Shown here: positions 42,365 through 53,168 of the stretch, in pieces | How the letters are laid out: each line of letters opens with the position of its first letter | Numbering within the stretch: the stretch's first letter is position 1 | Source: Lepidostoma basale | Taxonomy: Eukaryota > Arthropoda > Insecta > Trichoptera > Lepidostomatidae | DNA length: 64,000 bases | Direction of reading: 5' to 3' | Assembly: GCA_022606425.2 (NCBI GenBank) | Contig: JAHDVF020000068.1 | Span: forward strand, 806,001-870,000 | The notes under the pieces: generated by a model | Told to the model about the DNA's origin: nothing | Seen by the model: the letters and a program-made list of their open reading frames with translations, nothing else | Database searches by the model: none | Translations under genes and position numbers: made by a program

Positions 42365-43080
42365 CTTAACTTAAGACACTGAGGACGATAGCAGGCAAGA
42401 CACTGAGAGATCGCTTGAGGAACACCAGAATAAGAGAGATATTTGAGGTTGAAGATATTATAAGAACCTCAAAACAACCATTAGGATGCAGGTTATCCTT
42501 AAATGACAGAATGCTGGAACAGGTTGCAAAGTTTAGATATTTGGGAGTGAATCTGCTCAGTCAAAATGATATTGTCCGTGAAATAATAGGACAAGTTAAT
42601 AAGGCTTTGGCGGTATCAGGTTGTCTCAAGGATATAATATGGAAAAACAAGTAGGTACCTATATGAGAACTGACAGTAAGGTCAGAATATATAAAACCTG
42701 CGTAAGGCCTATACTGACATATAGCATTGAGACCAGAGTGGAAACCACAAGAATGAAGGCTAAAGTACGGGTGGCAGAGATGAGGACGCTGTGGATGATA
42801 GCAGGAAGGACTATTCAAGATAGGGTGAAGAACACGGCTATCCGCGAGATCTGCAAGGTGGAAAATGGGGCAGACAACGCAGAAGGTACTGGAATGCGCA
42901 CGTGCAGAAGATGGATCCTACCAGAATCCCTCACGCTGTAGCGCATCAGATTCCTGCCGGCTGCCGTCCCCCCGGAAGACAGCCGAAGAGATGGAGAGAT
43001 AGTTGGGAGTCAACCTCCCAAGAGAGGCCAGCCTGATTTCAGGAACAGACCAAAGGTCTATAAGGAGAAGTAGAAGAAGA
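42365..43080 (+). pseudogene. LINE ORF C-terminus, second type, frameshifted
   Basis: It reads RNTRIREIFEVEDIIRTSKQ, VAKFRYLGVNLLSQNDIVRE, then in another frame VRIYKTCVRPILTYSIETRV and MRTLWMIAGRTIQDRVKNTA. It has an order anomaly, since a C-terminal phrase precedes the thumb region, so two copies are joined. Tail AGAAGAAGAAG at 43065-43085. Confidence 0.7.
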
Positions 43081-43084
43081 AGAA

Positions 43085-43320
43085 GGATATTATAAGATGG
43101 AGCAGACAGCGAAAAACCGACTGGTACGGTCATGTTCAAAGAACGGACACCACTAGACTCCCCTATATTTCATTGCATAATCAGCCTCATGGGACTCGTC
43201 CTCGTGGAAGACCTCCTAAAAGATGGAAGGACAGCTGGGAGTCTATCTCACAAAAGGAGCAACACTCTGGAGAAAAGATCACATAAGTCTACAACAAGGA
43301 AGAAGAAGAAGAAGAAGATG
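43085..43320 (+). pseudogene. LINE ORF C-terminus, second type
   Basis: It reads DIIRWSRQRKTDWYGHVQRT (frame from 43090) and GRPPKRWKDSWESISQKEQH, followed by (GAAGAA)n at 43300-43318. It is almost identical in plan to 13755-14066. Confidence 0.7.
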
Positions 43321-44370
43321 ATAACTTAATTTAAAGTTTTCCATCTGCCTGTTTATCGCACTAACTACGCTCAGAGCGCGACAATGTCAATGTCATTTGC
43401 CGCAACTACAATAAGCATTTTGGAAACATTGATATTTTCCATCTGAACGAGCGAAATTTCAGAAAATTGATCGGAACAACCTTTTGGCGTGGAGGAGACC
43501 ATAATGTTACATAATATTATTATTTACCTATTTATTTTCTTTTTATTTCCAATCATTATTTTTTTTTAACCCATAAATATTTTGTTTAACCTCATTTTGT
43601 CATTTAACTTCAATCTCATTTCATACTGTCGTCCGTTAACTATTTATATTAATTTGTACGTGTGGTAGCATGTAATTGGCCTAATTTTATTTTTTCTAAA
43701 TGTCTAAATGTAAAAAAATAAAAAATATCATAAAACTCCAAATCATCTATTTTTACATGCATATTCATTTGTTTTCATAGCGTATAAACGTATGTACGAT
43801 AACATAACTGAACAGTTACAGTTTTATTTTTTATTTCAGCAATATTACAAATTTGTCCAGTTTTAAAAATATAACCTCTAACTAAGTGACACATCAAAGC
43901 ACTATCACAACGAGGAAAAGGAAAGAATATGTATACATATACATACTTGTACATATTTCAAACATTTTCGACCATTTTGTCCGAACTATGCGTCGTGTCG
44001 AGTGGCATCTTAAGTTGAATTTTAAAAGCTTTGGTGCAACGATAGAATCATATAGCAATAGCCAAGTTATTGCAATTTTTACATTTCCAAAAAAGTTATT
44101 TATTAGATCAATACTTAAAACTATTATGTAGTCCAAAACATTCTTTATTTCGTATGTAGATGGCGTTGGACTTATTTCATTTACTACTAAAGTCATATAA
44201 GCGCTTATCGAAATAATTTCTTAGTGACAAAAAATTATACTGTAAATTATAAATATTTGAATTCATTTCGCATACAAGCCATATTTTATGGTTTTAATTT
44301 AGGCTTAATTACATTTTTAATTGTAAAAGAATTCTTTGAATAGTAGCTAATATGACTAATATTTTGTTTA
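43321..44370. other. Upstream flank of CP190
   Basis: AT-rich. No repeat or exon is recognised with confidence. A possible splice acceptor TTTTATTTTTTATTTCAG lies near 43826-43841. Confidence 0.35.
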
Positions 44371-44379
44371 ATCGCGAAC

Positions 44380-44788
44380 GCTTCCATTTTGATCGCCATC
44401 TTTCGGTTAGCTTTCACACGTCTACTTTCGCTAAACGAGACAAAATGAAGTACGTTGACAGAGATAAGGTTCCGTTGTACTACATAATATTATAAAGGTC
44501 GGTAATAATCTATATTTTTTCGAATATTTATATGAATAGCTACATGTTTTACTTTTGACTTGTAGTTTTATCGTTAGATTGCGTATTTCCGAAAACTTCA
44601 CAAATGCCGCCTAGGCAGGGTCGATGGCTCTGTTGGATCTGCCAGATATTACTTTATCCTTATTTATTTACGTACCTATCATTAATTTTGTATAATTTTA
44701 TTTTAGGGTAGCTCGTGCCGATGCCGCTAGTTATTTAAATTTCAAAAGAAATCTAATTGCATTTTTACGAGTAATATTCAAAATCAAA
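44380..44788 (+). promoter_or_regulatory. CP190 promoter and 5' UTR region
   Basis: GATCGCCATCTTT (44391-44403) is a YY1-like element in the reverse sense, and CGCGAACGC is nearby. A good splice acceptor TATTTTATTTTAG ends at 44706, so 44707-44788 is probably the 5' UTR part of the coding exon. The first exon would lie near 44410-44500. The ATG context at 44789 is AAAATGTCA. Confidence 0.5.
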
Positions 44789-47700
44789 ATGTCAACAACT
44801 AAGCAAGTAAAAGTTGACAACTGGGGAGTTTTCTTTCTTCAAAGACTTAAACACTTCTTTAATAGAACGGATTATTGCGATTTGACTTTACAATTTCAAG
44901 ATTACGCCCAATTGAAAGTCCATCGCCTCGTCCTTAATGCTTGCACGGAATACTTCGAGTTGCTGGAGAGGACGTGCGAGATGTATGACGACTGCCTGAT
45001 CATGCCGGATGACCTGCAAGTGGACGTGGTGGTGCCCATTGTGAACTTCATGTACACAGGGCAGCTGGAATACGAGAGTGCTTTATACGACCGGCTTTAC
45101 TCCACTGCACAGATCATGAACATGTCTGTGCTCACCAAGCTGCTAGATGCGCAGAATACCGACCCGACTCCAGCCAAACAGCCCAAGAAGGAGATCATCA
45201 TCATGAACGAGCATCTATCGGATAAGAAGTTATATAGCAAAAATATGAATAATGACGTAAACCAGTTCCAGAAGAAGAGATTACCCGTGATAAGCCGGCG
45301 ACAGTACGGTCCCGGACCAGGCTTAAAGCCAGAGGGGCCCCCCGCAGGCAGCACCCGCCAGATTATCTCCATTCCCAAGAAAACTAAACCCAAATTTGAT
45401 TCTCCACGTCCCACAAGATACGAAGTTCCCGAAGAATTAGAAAATGAAGACATTTTTGAGTCTTCCTTTGCTGATATTTCCTATGAAAGTCGGCCACTAA
45501 TGAAATCCAAGAATGAGGTCCCGCAAGAAACGGAAAGGACTCAGAACATTTACGACGAAGCCTCGTGCTCTCGGAAGTTCGAAGAACTGCAGCGGGGCTC
45601 GAGCTACAAGCGGCCTCGCTCTTCCTCCTCCGATGCAGCAGAGGGCAAGCACATTGACTTGGACCAGATCCACGAGTTCACCTACCAGCAGAAACTGCGA
45701 GCCGAATATGTGGCGCAGGAGGAACAGTCTGATGATGAAATATTTGATAATTTAACTATGGATTACGAAAAAGAACCCCCTAGGAACACGGTGAAAGAAG
45801 ATTCCAATACCTTTTTCGGTAAAATAAATGACAATTCTTCCAATAGTAAAAATAAATTGATGATTTCCAAAGATTCTCAAGCTAATTTGAACCACGCCAA
45901 AATAATAAGTGAAGTTCTGAAAAAGTACCCTCACCTCGTCAAAAATAACAAAAACATTAAATTAAAAATTATGTCTGGAACTAACAAATCTAATTCCAGT
46001 CCTAAAATTTCCCCGCGGACCTTTCCAATTAATCAACAAAAGAAAATATCCGGTAACATGACAAAAATATCTTGCCAAGACGACGACGTGAAGCCCGAAT
46101 GGAAGTATGTCAGTAAGAACATGAACTCTGAAGCTATGGCCAAGCTGGTGTCTCTGGGAGCGGCCAACACCACGGGCCCGTGGCTGTGCCTCATGTGTGG
46201 CACCCCGGGCAAGGCTCTGAGCTTCTCCAGCTACTACATCTACTACCACCACCTGGTGAGCGTTCACAAGGAGAAGATCTCGGCCAACATCTGCGAGTAC
46301 TGCGGCTACAAGTCGGGCAAGAGGAACCACCTTCTGCACCACCTCTACACCAAGCACGACGTGCCTCCGCCCTCCACCCACAGCTTCCCCAAGTGCAACC
46401 AGTGCTCCTACATTGCCCTCACCGAGGCCTTCCTTATCAAGCACAAACTGTCCCACCAAGATAATCGGGACTTCTCCTGCAATGTCTGCAACTCCATGTT
46501 CCGCACACGCTCGCAGATGCTGTTCCACATACAAGTTTCCGGACATAAGATAAGTCCTGACAGGAAAGCTTCCAACCAATGCGTTTACTGCAACAAAATA
46601 TTTTTACGAGAAACCAATTTGTATACCCATTTGAAGTTAGCACACAAAGAGATTGCAAGAAAAGATGGCATCATAGACAATTCCGATGAAGAGGAAGCTT
46701 ACGAAGATGAAATCAAGTATTCTGATACTCAGAGTAATTTCTCTCAAGAACATGTTTCTATCAAAAAGGAATACGATGGAAAGTTTCAAATAGTAAGGAG
46801 TAGCGTATCTAAATTACCCCGGAATTCTCAGAAAGTATTAAACTCGCAGCTCATTAACAAAAGTGCCATCGAACAAGTTCGAAAGTCTTACGTGCCGCCT
46901 ATGAGAAACTTAAACCGCGAAGATCCTACCAATGTCATTCAGCTTATGGATCAAAGCTCGGAAGTCGAATCTCTGGGGACCGTAGCCACCGGCATCGCTG
47001 CGAGCCTCGGGCTCGTAGATCGTATTGTTGTACTAAACGATAATGAATACATCTTGCAGTCGGAGCAAGAAGATACTATGGAACAAACCATAGGTCATTT
47101 AGATAATGACTCTCAAGAAATGGTATTCTCTGATTTGCCAGACAGTGATTTACCGGGACAATCCACTCTAGAAGTGAATATGCCCAAACACACTTCCTCT
47201 GCAAGACTCATAAAAACTTTGCCTAAAAGTCAACCGGTTAAAAACTATATTAGCAATCAAAATCAGCCTATACAAATAGTGGTGTCTGGTAACCAACAAT
47301 ACAAAACTCTTGTATCTGCTGCGCCTTTGGTGTATACAACCAGTAGCGAAGCCAAGACAACGGAAGCATTAACATATCAACCACACACGGCAGCTGTAGA
47401 ACTTCAAAGTACTCCCGAGGGTACAATGATGGTTCTCCAAGACCAAGATTTCAATATGGGTCAAAATATACCTGGTGATGGTTCTAATATCGTTGTTGTA
47501 TATAGTCATCCATTAGAATCTGATGGAAAGGATTACGTAGTTGATGATAACCAATTTACCCAAGTTGATCAAAACCAATATGAAAATTTAAATGAGAATC
47601 CAGAAACAGAGGCCCAAATAGTACATGCTGAAGATAGTAATGTCGAACCCGAAGCTGTTCTCTCCGATCAAGGATTAGTTCACGAGACTGTGGAGGCCTG

Positions 47701-48661
47701 GCAGGATGAAGCACCACAAGAAGAGGAAATCAAGGAATTGGAGCCAATGGAGGTCCAGGTTGATGAAGATGTCGCTGCTGAACAAGATATACATTTAGTC
47801 GAAAATGATAAAATCACTGCAACCGAAGATTGCAATGCAACGTGTGAAATAAATACTGAGGATATATTGGATGAGAATACTGAAATCATTACATCTGAAG
47901 CCAATGAAGTTGTCGTATCGGCACAAGATACAGAAAACCAACTCTCTTCAGAATGTGATGTTATAGAAAACGCAGATGTGGAACATGACATCCCTGAAGC
48001 TGAAGTTGAACAAGTATCTTCCAATATCGATCAAGAGACTGTAGTTATAGAACCGTGCAACGAAGTGTGCCCCGAACAGCAAGAAGAGCTACAAGAAAGT
48101 GTTATCATAATGGAAGCTGAAGAGGAGGCGATAGAAATTGTTCACGATGAATCTAACATAGAAAATGAAATTTCCATTGAAACAAATGCAATAGATGATG
48201 AGATATCCCAAGAAACAGTTGAAGTTGAAGGATCTGCTGAAAATGTAGAAAAACTAGTTTCTGAATGGTCAGATGACGAAAATTCCGCAAAGAAGGAGAC
48301 TTCCCAAGATTTAGACGATTCATATGCTGCTGACGAAACTTCCCAAGCAACTCAGCCCATGGAAATGGTGGAGGAGGAATCAATAGAGAATATCCAGAAA
48401 GAAGTTCAGAAGCATATGGAGGAAAAAGAAAAAGATATAGAATCCAAATCAGATTGCCTTTCTATGGGCAGTACAGAAATAGTGCAGAATGAAGGAAGTG
48501 ATATCACGGAGGAACAGAATGAAGATAACGGCCACGATTTAGACACTTCTAATCACTCCACAGCGAAACCTAAAATTGTCGAGAAAATTTCCACAATTCT
48601 CAACGATTGGGAAGACGACTCTCAGTCAGAAGCCATGGAGATTGAGGTTAAAAAAGATTAA
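44789..48661 (+). CDS. Cp190: Centrosome-associated zinc finger protein CP190-like
   Basis: A 1290-residue BTB/C2H2 protein. In Drosophila, CP190 is an insulator co-factor that bridges CTCF, Su(Hw) and BEAF-type complexes in interphase and associates with centrosomes in mitosis. The N-terminus (VKVDNWGVFFLQRLKHFFNR) and BTB domain (about residues 18-120: YCDLTLQFQDYAQLKVHRLV, ending NFMYTGQLEYESALYDRL) follow the CP190 pattern closely. Five C2H2-like fingers lie at about residues 466-625 (CLMCG, CEYCG, CNQCS, CNVCN, CVYCN starts). A basic/polar linker separates them from the BTB. From about residue 930 the tail is strongly acidic and Glu-rich, as in CP190. The whole coding region is one uninterrupted exon. 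The start is the first ATG after a splice acceptor. A polyadenylation-like AATAAA lies 4 bases after the stop, but stronger candidates are downstream. Confidence 0.9.
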   Translation: MSTTKQVKVDNWGVFFLQRLKHFFNRTDYCDLTLQFQDYAQLKVHRLVLNACTEYFELLERTCEMYDDCLIMPDDLQVDVVVPIVNFMYTGQLEYESALYDRLYSTAQIMNMSVLTKLLDAQNTDPTPAKQPKKEIIIMNEHLSDKKLYSKNMNNDVNQFQKKRLPVISRRQYGPGPGLKPEGPPAGSTRQIISIPKKTKPKFDSPRPTRYEVPEELENEDIFESSFADISYESRPLMKSKNEVPQETERTQNIYDEASCSRKFEELQRGSSYKRPRSSSSDAAEGKHIDLDQIHEFTYQQKLRAEYVAQEEQSDDEIFDNLTMDYEKEPPRNTVKEDSNTFFGKINDNSSNSKNKLMISKDSQANLNHAKIISEVLKKYPHLVKNNKNIKLKIMSGTNKSNSSPKISPRTFPINQQKKISGNMTKISCQDDDVKPEWKYVSKNMNSEAMAKLVSLGAANTTGPWLCLMCGTPGKALSFSSYYIYYHHLVSVHKEKISANICEYCGYKSGKRNHLLHHLYTKHDVPPPSTHSFPKCNQCSYIALTEAFLIKHKLSHQDNRDFSCNVCNSMFRTRSQMLFHIQVSGHKISPDRKASNQCVYCNKIFLRETNLYTHLKLAHKEIARKDGIIDNSDEEEAYEDEIKYSDTQSNFSQEHVSIKKEYDGKFQIVRSSVSKLPRNSQKVLNSQLINKSAIEQVRKSYVPPMRNLNREDPTNVIQLMDQSSEVESLGTVATGIAASLGLVDRIVVLNDNEYILQSEQEDTMEQTIGHLDNDSQEMVFSDLPDSDLPGQSTLEVNMPKHTSSARLIKTLPKSQPVKNYISNQNQPIQIVVSGNQQYKTLVSAAPLVYTTSSEAKTTEALTYQPHTAAVELQSTPEGTMMVLQDQDFNMGQNIPGDGSNIVVVYSHPLESDGKDYVVDDNQFTQVDQNQYENLNENPETEAQIVHAEDSNVEPEAVLSDQGLVHETVEAWQDEAPQEEEIKELEPMEVQVDEDVAAEQDIHLVENDKITATEDCNATCEINTEDILDENTEIITSEANEVVVSAQDTENQLSSECDVIENADVEHDIPEAEVEQVSSNIDQETVVIEPCNEVCPEQQEELQESVIIMEAEEEAIEIVHDESNIENEISIETNAIDDEISQETVEVEGSAENVEKLVSEWSDDENSAKKETSQDLDDSYAADETSQATQPMEMVEEESIENIQKEVQKHMEEKEKDIESKSDCLSMGSTEIVQNEGSDITEEQNEDNGHDLDTSNHSTAKPKIVEKISTILNDWEDDSQSEAMEIEVKKD

Positions 48662-49800
48662 TGCAATAAAACAAAGCCTACACTAAACATGAACTGCACA
48701 TGCTGTTGGTTCGTCTGTTTAGTTTATATCATTGAGCGTAATCAATTACTTTTAACAATAATCTTAACTCCATTTTGCTGGCTGGAATGAAAGTTCTAAA
48801 TTCATTTTAGTTCAGAAATTAATAATCAAATTTATATATATTTTTTAATCAATATCACACTTCTCTGATGATTTTTCATGCCAACAGATCGTTACTATGT
48901 TATCATGTCTCCTCATTTTTTAATTGAACTTATTTCTGAATTAATATAAGAAACTTTGTTTTTATGGCACTTACACTGTTCACAGAAGTGTGTCAATTGG
49001 TTCTCATCCTTCTTCAGCGTAAAAAAATTTACCCCGATGAAGGATAAAAACCATACGAAACATATGTGAACAGTGTTTTAAATTGATTCAAATTTGATAT
49101 AGAATGAATTTATTTCTGTTTATGCAAATTTTTAATTTATAAAAACTATATTTTTCATAATCAAAGATCGTAACATCCTCATACTATTGTTTATACATCG
49201 TAGTGATATCCAGTTATTAATATAACGTATTCCCATAATATAAATAAATTTATAAACTTGTTTTCTATCATTGTTTAGGGTATCCATTATAAAACAAATG
49301 TATAAAAAAGGCTAGCGCAGTTGGGACTTGGTATAGCTTAATTTAAATCTTAATTTTCCATTATAATTCTAAGTACACTTAAATTTATGGGGATGATGGG
49401 TTTAAATGTTTATAATTTATTTCTTTTTATATAAGTGTCGAGTTATTGTGTAATTTTAAGATATATATATCATTTATTGTAACACTGGATTCATACTATG
49501 TTACGCAGTGGATTTATGCACCCAAGATACGCATCACATTTTATAATAGTTTAAGTGATAACGTTTCCAATCAAATATGTTAGAATTTTAATTTTTAAAT
49601 ATTTTTTTCATTTTTAAAAATGTCTATTTATTTCCATTTCATTAGTGTACTTGTTTAAGAGTATTTGTAGTTAAATTGGAAATGAATACATGAAAAACAA
49701 ATTGATTGTAAAATTTTACAACTTGAATGCATGCATTTTTATATTTAAAAAAACATTATTTTTAACATCATTAATCTCTCGACTAAATAAAGAAACATTG
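48662..49800 (+). other. Probable CP190 3' UTR
   Basis: Non-coding, AT-rich, unique apart from the inverted-repeat relic at 48950-49085. AATAAA at 49786-49791 is a candidate polyadenylation signal; one in the ACAATAAAAC-type context follows the stop directly and another lies near 50029. Confidence 0.45.
48950..49085. repeat. Hammerhead-type inverted repeat in CP190 3' flank (decayed)
   Basis: The arms CACTGTTCACA and TGTGAACAGTG close the unit. Plus strand: CCGATGA, A, GGAT, then GAAAC ATATGT. Minus strand: CTGAAGA, A, GGAT, but GACAC in place of GAAAC. Each side keeps half of the core. Confidence 0.5.
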
Positions 49801-50034
49801 TTCAGTCGATAAAATGTGTACATCTAGTTATATTCCTGAAATAATAACTTCATCCCAAACACGGGGCCATATGTTATCCGACTCTCATTCAGGGTCTCTT
49901 ATTGGATGGTATGCATGGAGACTTTAATGTGCAGGTGTGTATTATGTTCCAGACCAATTTATAAAAGAATTTAATCAAATAATTGTATCATTTTTTATGT
50001 GGTCTTTAATCTTATGTGATTTTCCGTGAATAAA

Positions 50035-50902
50035 GGTGTGTTTACCCAGTGCGAGTAGCTTGCCTGGCGAGTAGGCAGCAACTGTCACGCCAACTGCCAT
50101 GACAGTTGCTGCCTGTACCTCGACTGTTTACACGGAGAGCTGAAAATGATAGTTACCGGCCAAATTTAATATTAATATAAGGATTAATTGTATCTCAATA
50201 GAGACAAAGATGTAAATTGTTTTTCTGGGAACAGAATGTGGTGGCCGAGGCGCTTACAGGACTTATGACCTGTCATTGGTTGGGTTGAGCGATCGCTTTA
50301 TGCTTAACAACATTCCCCATTCCGCCCTTATGACCACCACATTTGACAAATTTTTTGGAACTTGTATATATGCTAGCATCCTGCGCTTATCTTTACATAT
50401 TTTAGTTCACTCTACGCTAGCGTCATCTATTAAGATTGGGAAGCATTAAGCAGAAAATCTTTATTGATGCACTGTGAAAGTCTCTGCAAATCATGCAGTA
50501 CTAGATTACGCCTGGAGATGTCTCTCCAATTTTTATGCCTACTTGGACCAGTTATTTTTATACAACATTTTGAATGTATACAAACATTAATATTAATAAA
50601 CGAAAAACACGTTATCAAAAACACTTTAAAAAAACAGACAGTACACTCACGTGGGAACTGAACAAGTCTGGACTGGTAAGGCAGTAACTCAGCTGTAGTT
50701 CACACAATGACAGTCGCGTGCAAGCTACTGTCATGTGGTGTGGAGGGGGAAGGCGAGTGGACAGTGAAAACAAAATATTGTATAGTAGCTTGCCCTCCAG
50801 TCACTGACAGTAACTCGTATGATTACTTTACACAATGACAGTAGCTGCAGGACAGTTGCTGTCTATGCCAACTCGCACGCTAGCTCGCACTGTGTAAACA
50901 CC
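50035..50902. mobile_element. TIR element with TGACAGT-rich interior
   Basis: The ends GGTGTGTTTACCCAGTGCGA and, reversed, GGTGTTTACACAGTGCGAGC are inverted repeats. A hairpin GGCAGCAACTGTCA/TGACAGTTGCTGCC lies at 50084-50128. ACAGTTGCTG/TGACAGTAGCT motifs recur on both sides. A family A element (50178-50586) is inserted inside. No transposase. Confidence 0.65.
50178..50586. mobile_element. Family A element
   Basis: 409 bp with the 12-bp duplication TTAATATTAATA (50166-50177 and 50587-50598), nested in 50035-50902. Confidence 0.85.
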
Positions 50903-51520
50903 AAAATGGTAAAGACACACCCTACAATACTTTTTTTGTTTCATTTTATACTAATGTTTCAAAGGGACTGAAAATGGTAAAGGTTATTTTAAGTATACTG
51001 ACTTTAAAACGTTGTTTTATAACGCTGTAAATATATTTTGAAAGATTATATGGTACAACAGTGATGCGTTCTTCATCAATCAGCCAGAACAGTAATAAGT
51101 GAATGATGCTTTCTATGCAACTTATTTTTACGAGTCATAATGCATATCTATTGGCAATTAATAGATTCGATAAATAATAATACTTAATTCTAATCGAATT
51201 TGTTTTAAAACAAATGCCTTAAATTAACTACCTGCTGTAAATCTTTTTTTACAATGTTGGAATTGTAGTTGAAATTTTGCCAATAGAATACAGAATTGGT
51301 GTCATCGCAGAGAAATATTTAGCATAACTTATATTTGCAATGGAATATCATTTGTCTTTTTTATTTTTTTTATGGTATATTAGATTGTCAAACATTTTCA
51401 TTGTTTTATTTTCTCCATTCCCATGCTCTTTCTTCCATTGGGGTACTAATATAAAATATTTTCCTGAAATCGTGGTAATTTAGTTGAAATCTAGCTCCCA
51501 TCTGGAGTTATGCAGCCTCA
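50903..51520. other. Unassigned AT-rich sequence
   Basis: Nothing recognised. Confidence 0.35.
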
Positions 51521-51522
51521 AG

Positions 51523-51770
51523 TCCTTCGTGACCGAGTGGTAAGTGCGTTGACTGCCACACCGAAGGCCCCGGGCTCGATTCCCGGCGATGGCAGTGTGA
51601 TTGTCACACCGTCTTTGGTCTGGTGAAGAATTCGCATGACAAAATAGCGATTAGCTACCTATCGCATGTCACGAGAATCAATATGATAACTAAACCCTTT
51701 ACATCGATTTGGCTCATGCTGTAATGATGTAAAGAGCAATTCAACTTAATAATAATAATAAGAAAACTTC
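51523..51770 (+). mobile_element. tRNA-derived SINE, full-length-like copy
   Basis: CCTTCGTGACCGAGTGGTAA head with B-box-like GGCTCGATTCCC, body TCTTTGGTCTGGTG, 3' part ACATCGATTTGGCTCATGCT, tail TAATAATAATAATAAG. Confidence 0.85.
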
Positions 51771-52186
51771 AACTCCTGCAAGATAAAGCTATCCCATTAT
51801 CGGTAGGTGCGCCTTCGTGAACCAGGATCACACGTCACCTAGAATCAAGAATCACAATGACAGATGAATAAATTCAGAAACTCACTGAACATTTTAATGA
51901 AGGACTCCCCCTTCACATCCTACAATAAAAGACCTCAAATTACAAACCAAAGACTCAGCTACAAGTTTCCAAAATCGATCTTCCTTCAGAGTAAGACTCC
52001 AGTCCACGTGGATAAAGCTGCTGCATAAATCGCCAAATCACCTTTCCAACAATACTCCCATTAGAAGTGACAAGAGCCGAACCTTTCTATACCAGGAGAT
52101 CCAAGTCCAAATGTAAGTCTAATGATTCAGTGAAGTTTTAGGAACAAGAATGTACGAAATATGTGATGAATATCCGCAGTATAAAG
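51771..52186. other. Unassigned sequence
   Basis: Less AT-rich than its surroundings, with no open frame or recognised repeat. It could be an old degraded element. Confidence 0.3.
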
Positions 52187-52965
52187 TAAACTAACTAACC
52201 ATCTCGCCGAAGGGGTAGTCGGAAAGAATGGACTGCGACATTTTTCTTTCCTGACATATTTCTCTCGCTTCTACAACATTCATACATCGTGTCATGCACG
52301 CGCGTCGATTACTCCGACTCCTCACGTGGCCGACATTCAATATTTTATTAATTTTATTGAGCCACGTTTTCCTCGGTCTTCCTCTATTTCTAGTTCCATT
52401 TACATCGTTAACATATTCTTTTCTTTCCATGTGTCCAAACCATCTTAATGATCCTTTCATTATTTTGTTCATAACACCATCATTCGCACCGCATTCACTT
52501 CTTATATTTTCATTCGACACTATCATACACAGAGTTTCCACAAATTCGTCTTAAAGATCTCATTTCTACTGCATTTATTCTACTTTCATCCTTCCTTTGC
52601 CAGTTCCATGCTTCACTTCCATACACATGGGGCGGCACAAGAACACCATGAACAAAATAATGAAAGGTTCATTAGGATGGTTTGGATGCATAGAAAGAAT
52701 GAATGAAGAAATAATGTATCAAAAAGTATGTGTTAACGATGTAAATGGAGTTAGAAATAGAGGAAGACCGAGGAAAACATGGCATGACCAAATTAATCAA
52801 ATTTTAAAGGTTGGTCATGTTAGAAGTCGGAAGAATCGACGTGCATGTATGACTCGCTGTATGAATGTGGAGGAAGCTAGAGAGGTGTGCCAGGATAGAG
52901 TAGTGTGGCGGTCCATTCTTTCCGCCTACCCCTACGGTGAAACGGCGTGATGGTTTGTTTGTTTG
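52187..52965. mobile_element. RTE head-to-head chimera
   Basis: Minus arm 52187-52645 with its own 3' end at the left and plus arm 52646-52965 with GTTTGTTTGTTTG at the right, joined at the same point as 35928/35929. The plus arm frame (52597-52950) is open for 117 codons. Confidence 0.8.
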
Positions 52966-52999
52966 TTGTTCTAAGCATATTTCCTTTGGTGTTCATTTT

Positions 53000-53055
53000 T
53001 CAAGTGTTTACATCGACTTTACTTGCACTGTAACGATGTAAAAAAAAAAAAAATT
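53000..53055 (+). repeat. SINE 3' end scrap with A-run
   Basis: TTTACATCGACTTTACTTGC...GTAACGATGTAAAA resembles the SINE 3' end at 51700-51735. Confidence 0.4.
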
Positions 53056-53168
53056 AAATAATATGAATGTGAAATAAAAAACAAAGACCTACAAAACTAA
53101 TAATCTTTATTTACAAAATGACTATGGCTCACAGATAATAACATCCTATGTTAAATAAATATGTACAT

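Noticed and set aside
45962..46579. 205-codon minus-strand ORF opposite the CP190 zinc fingers
   Set aside because: It is the antisense of a codon-biased GC-richer zinc-finger stretch. The plus frame is clearly the coding one.
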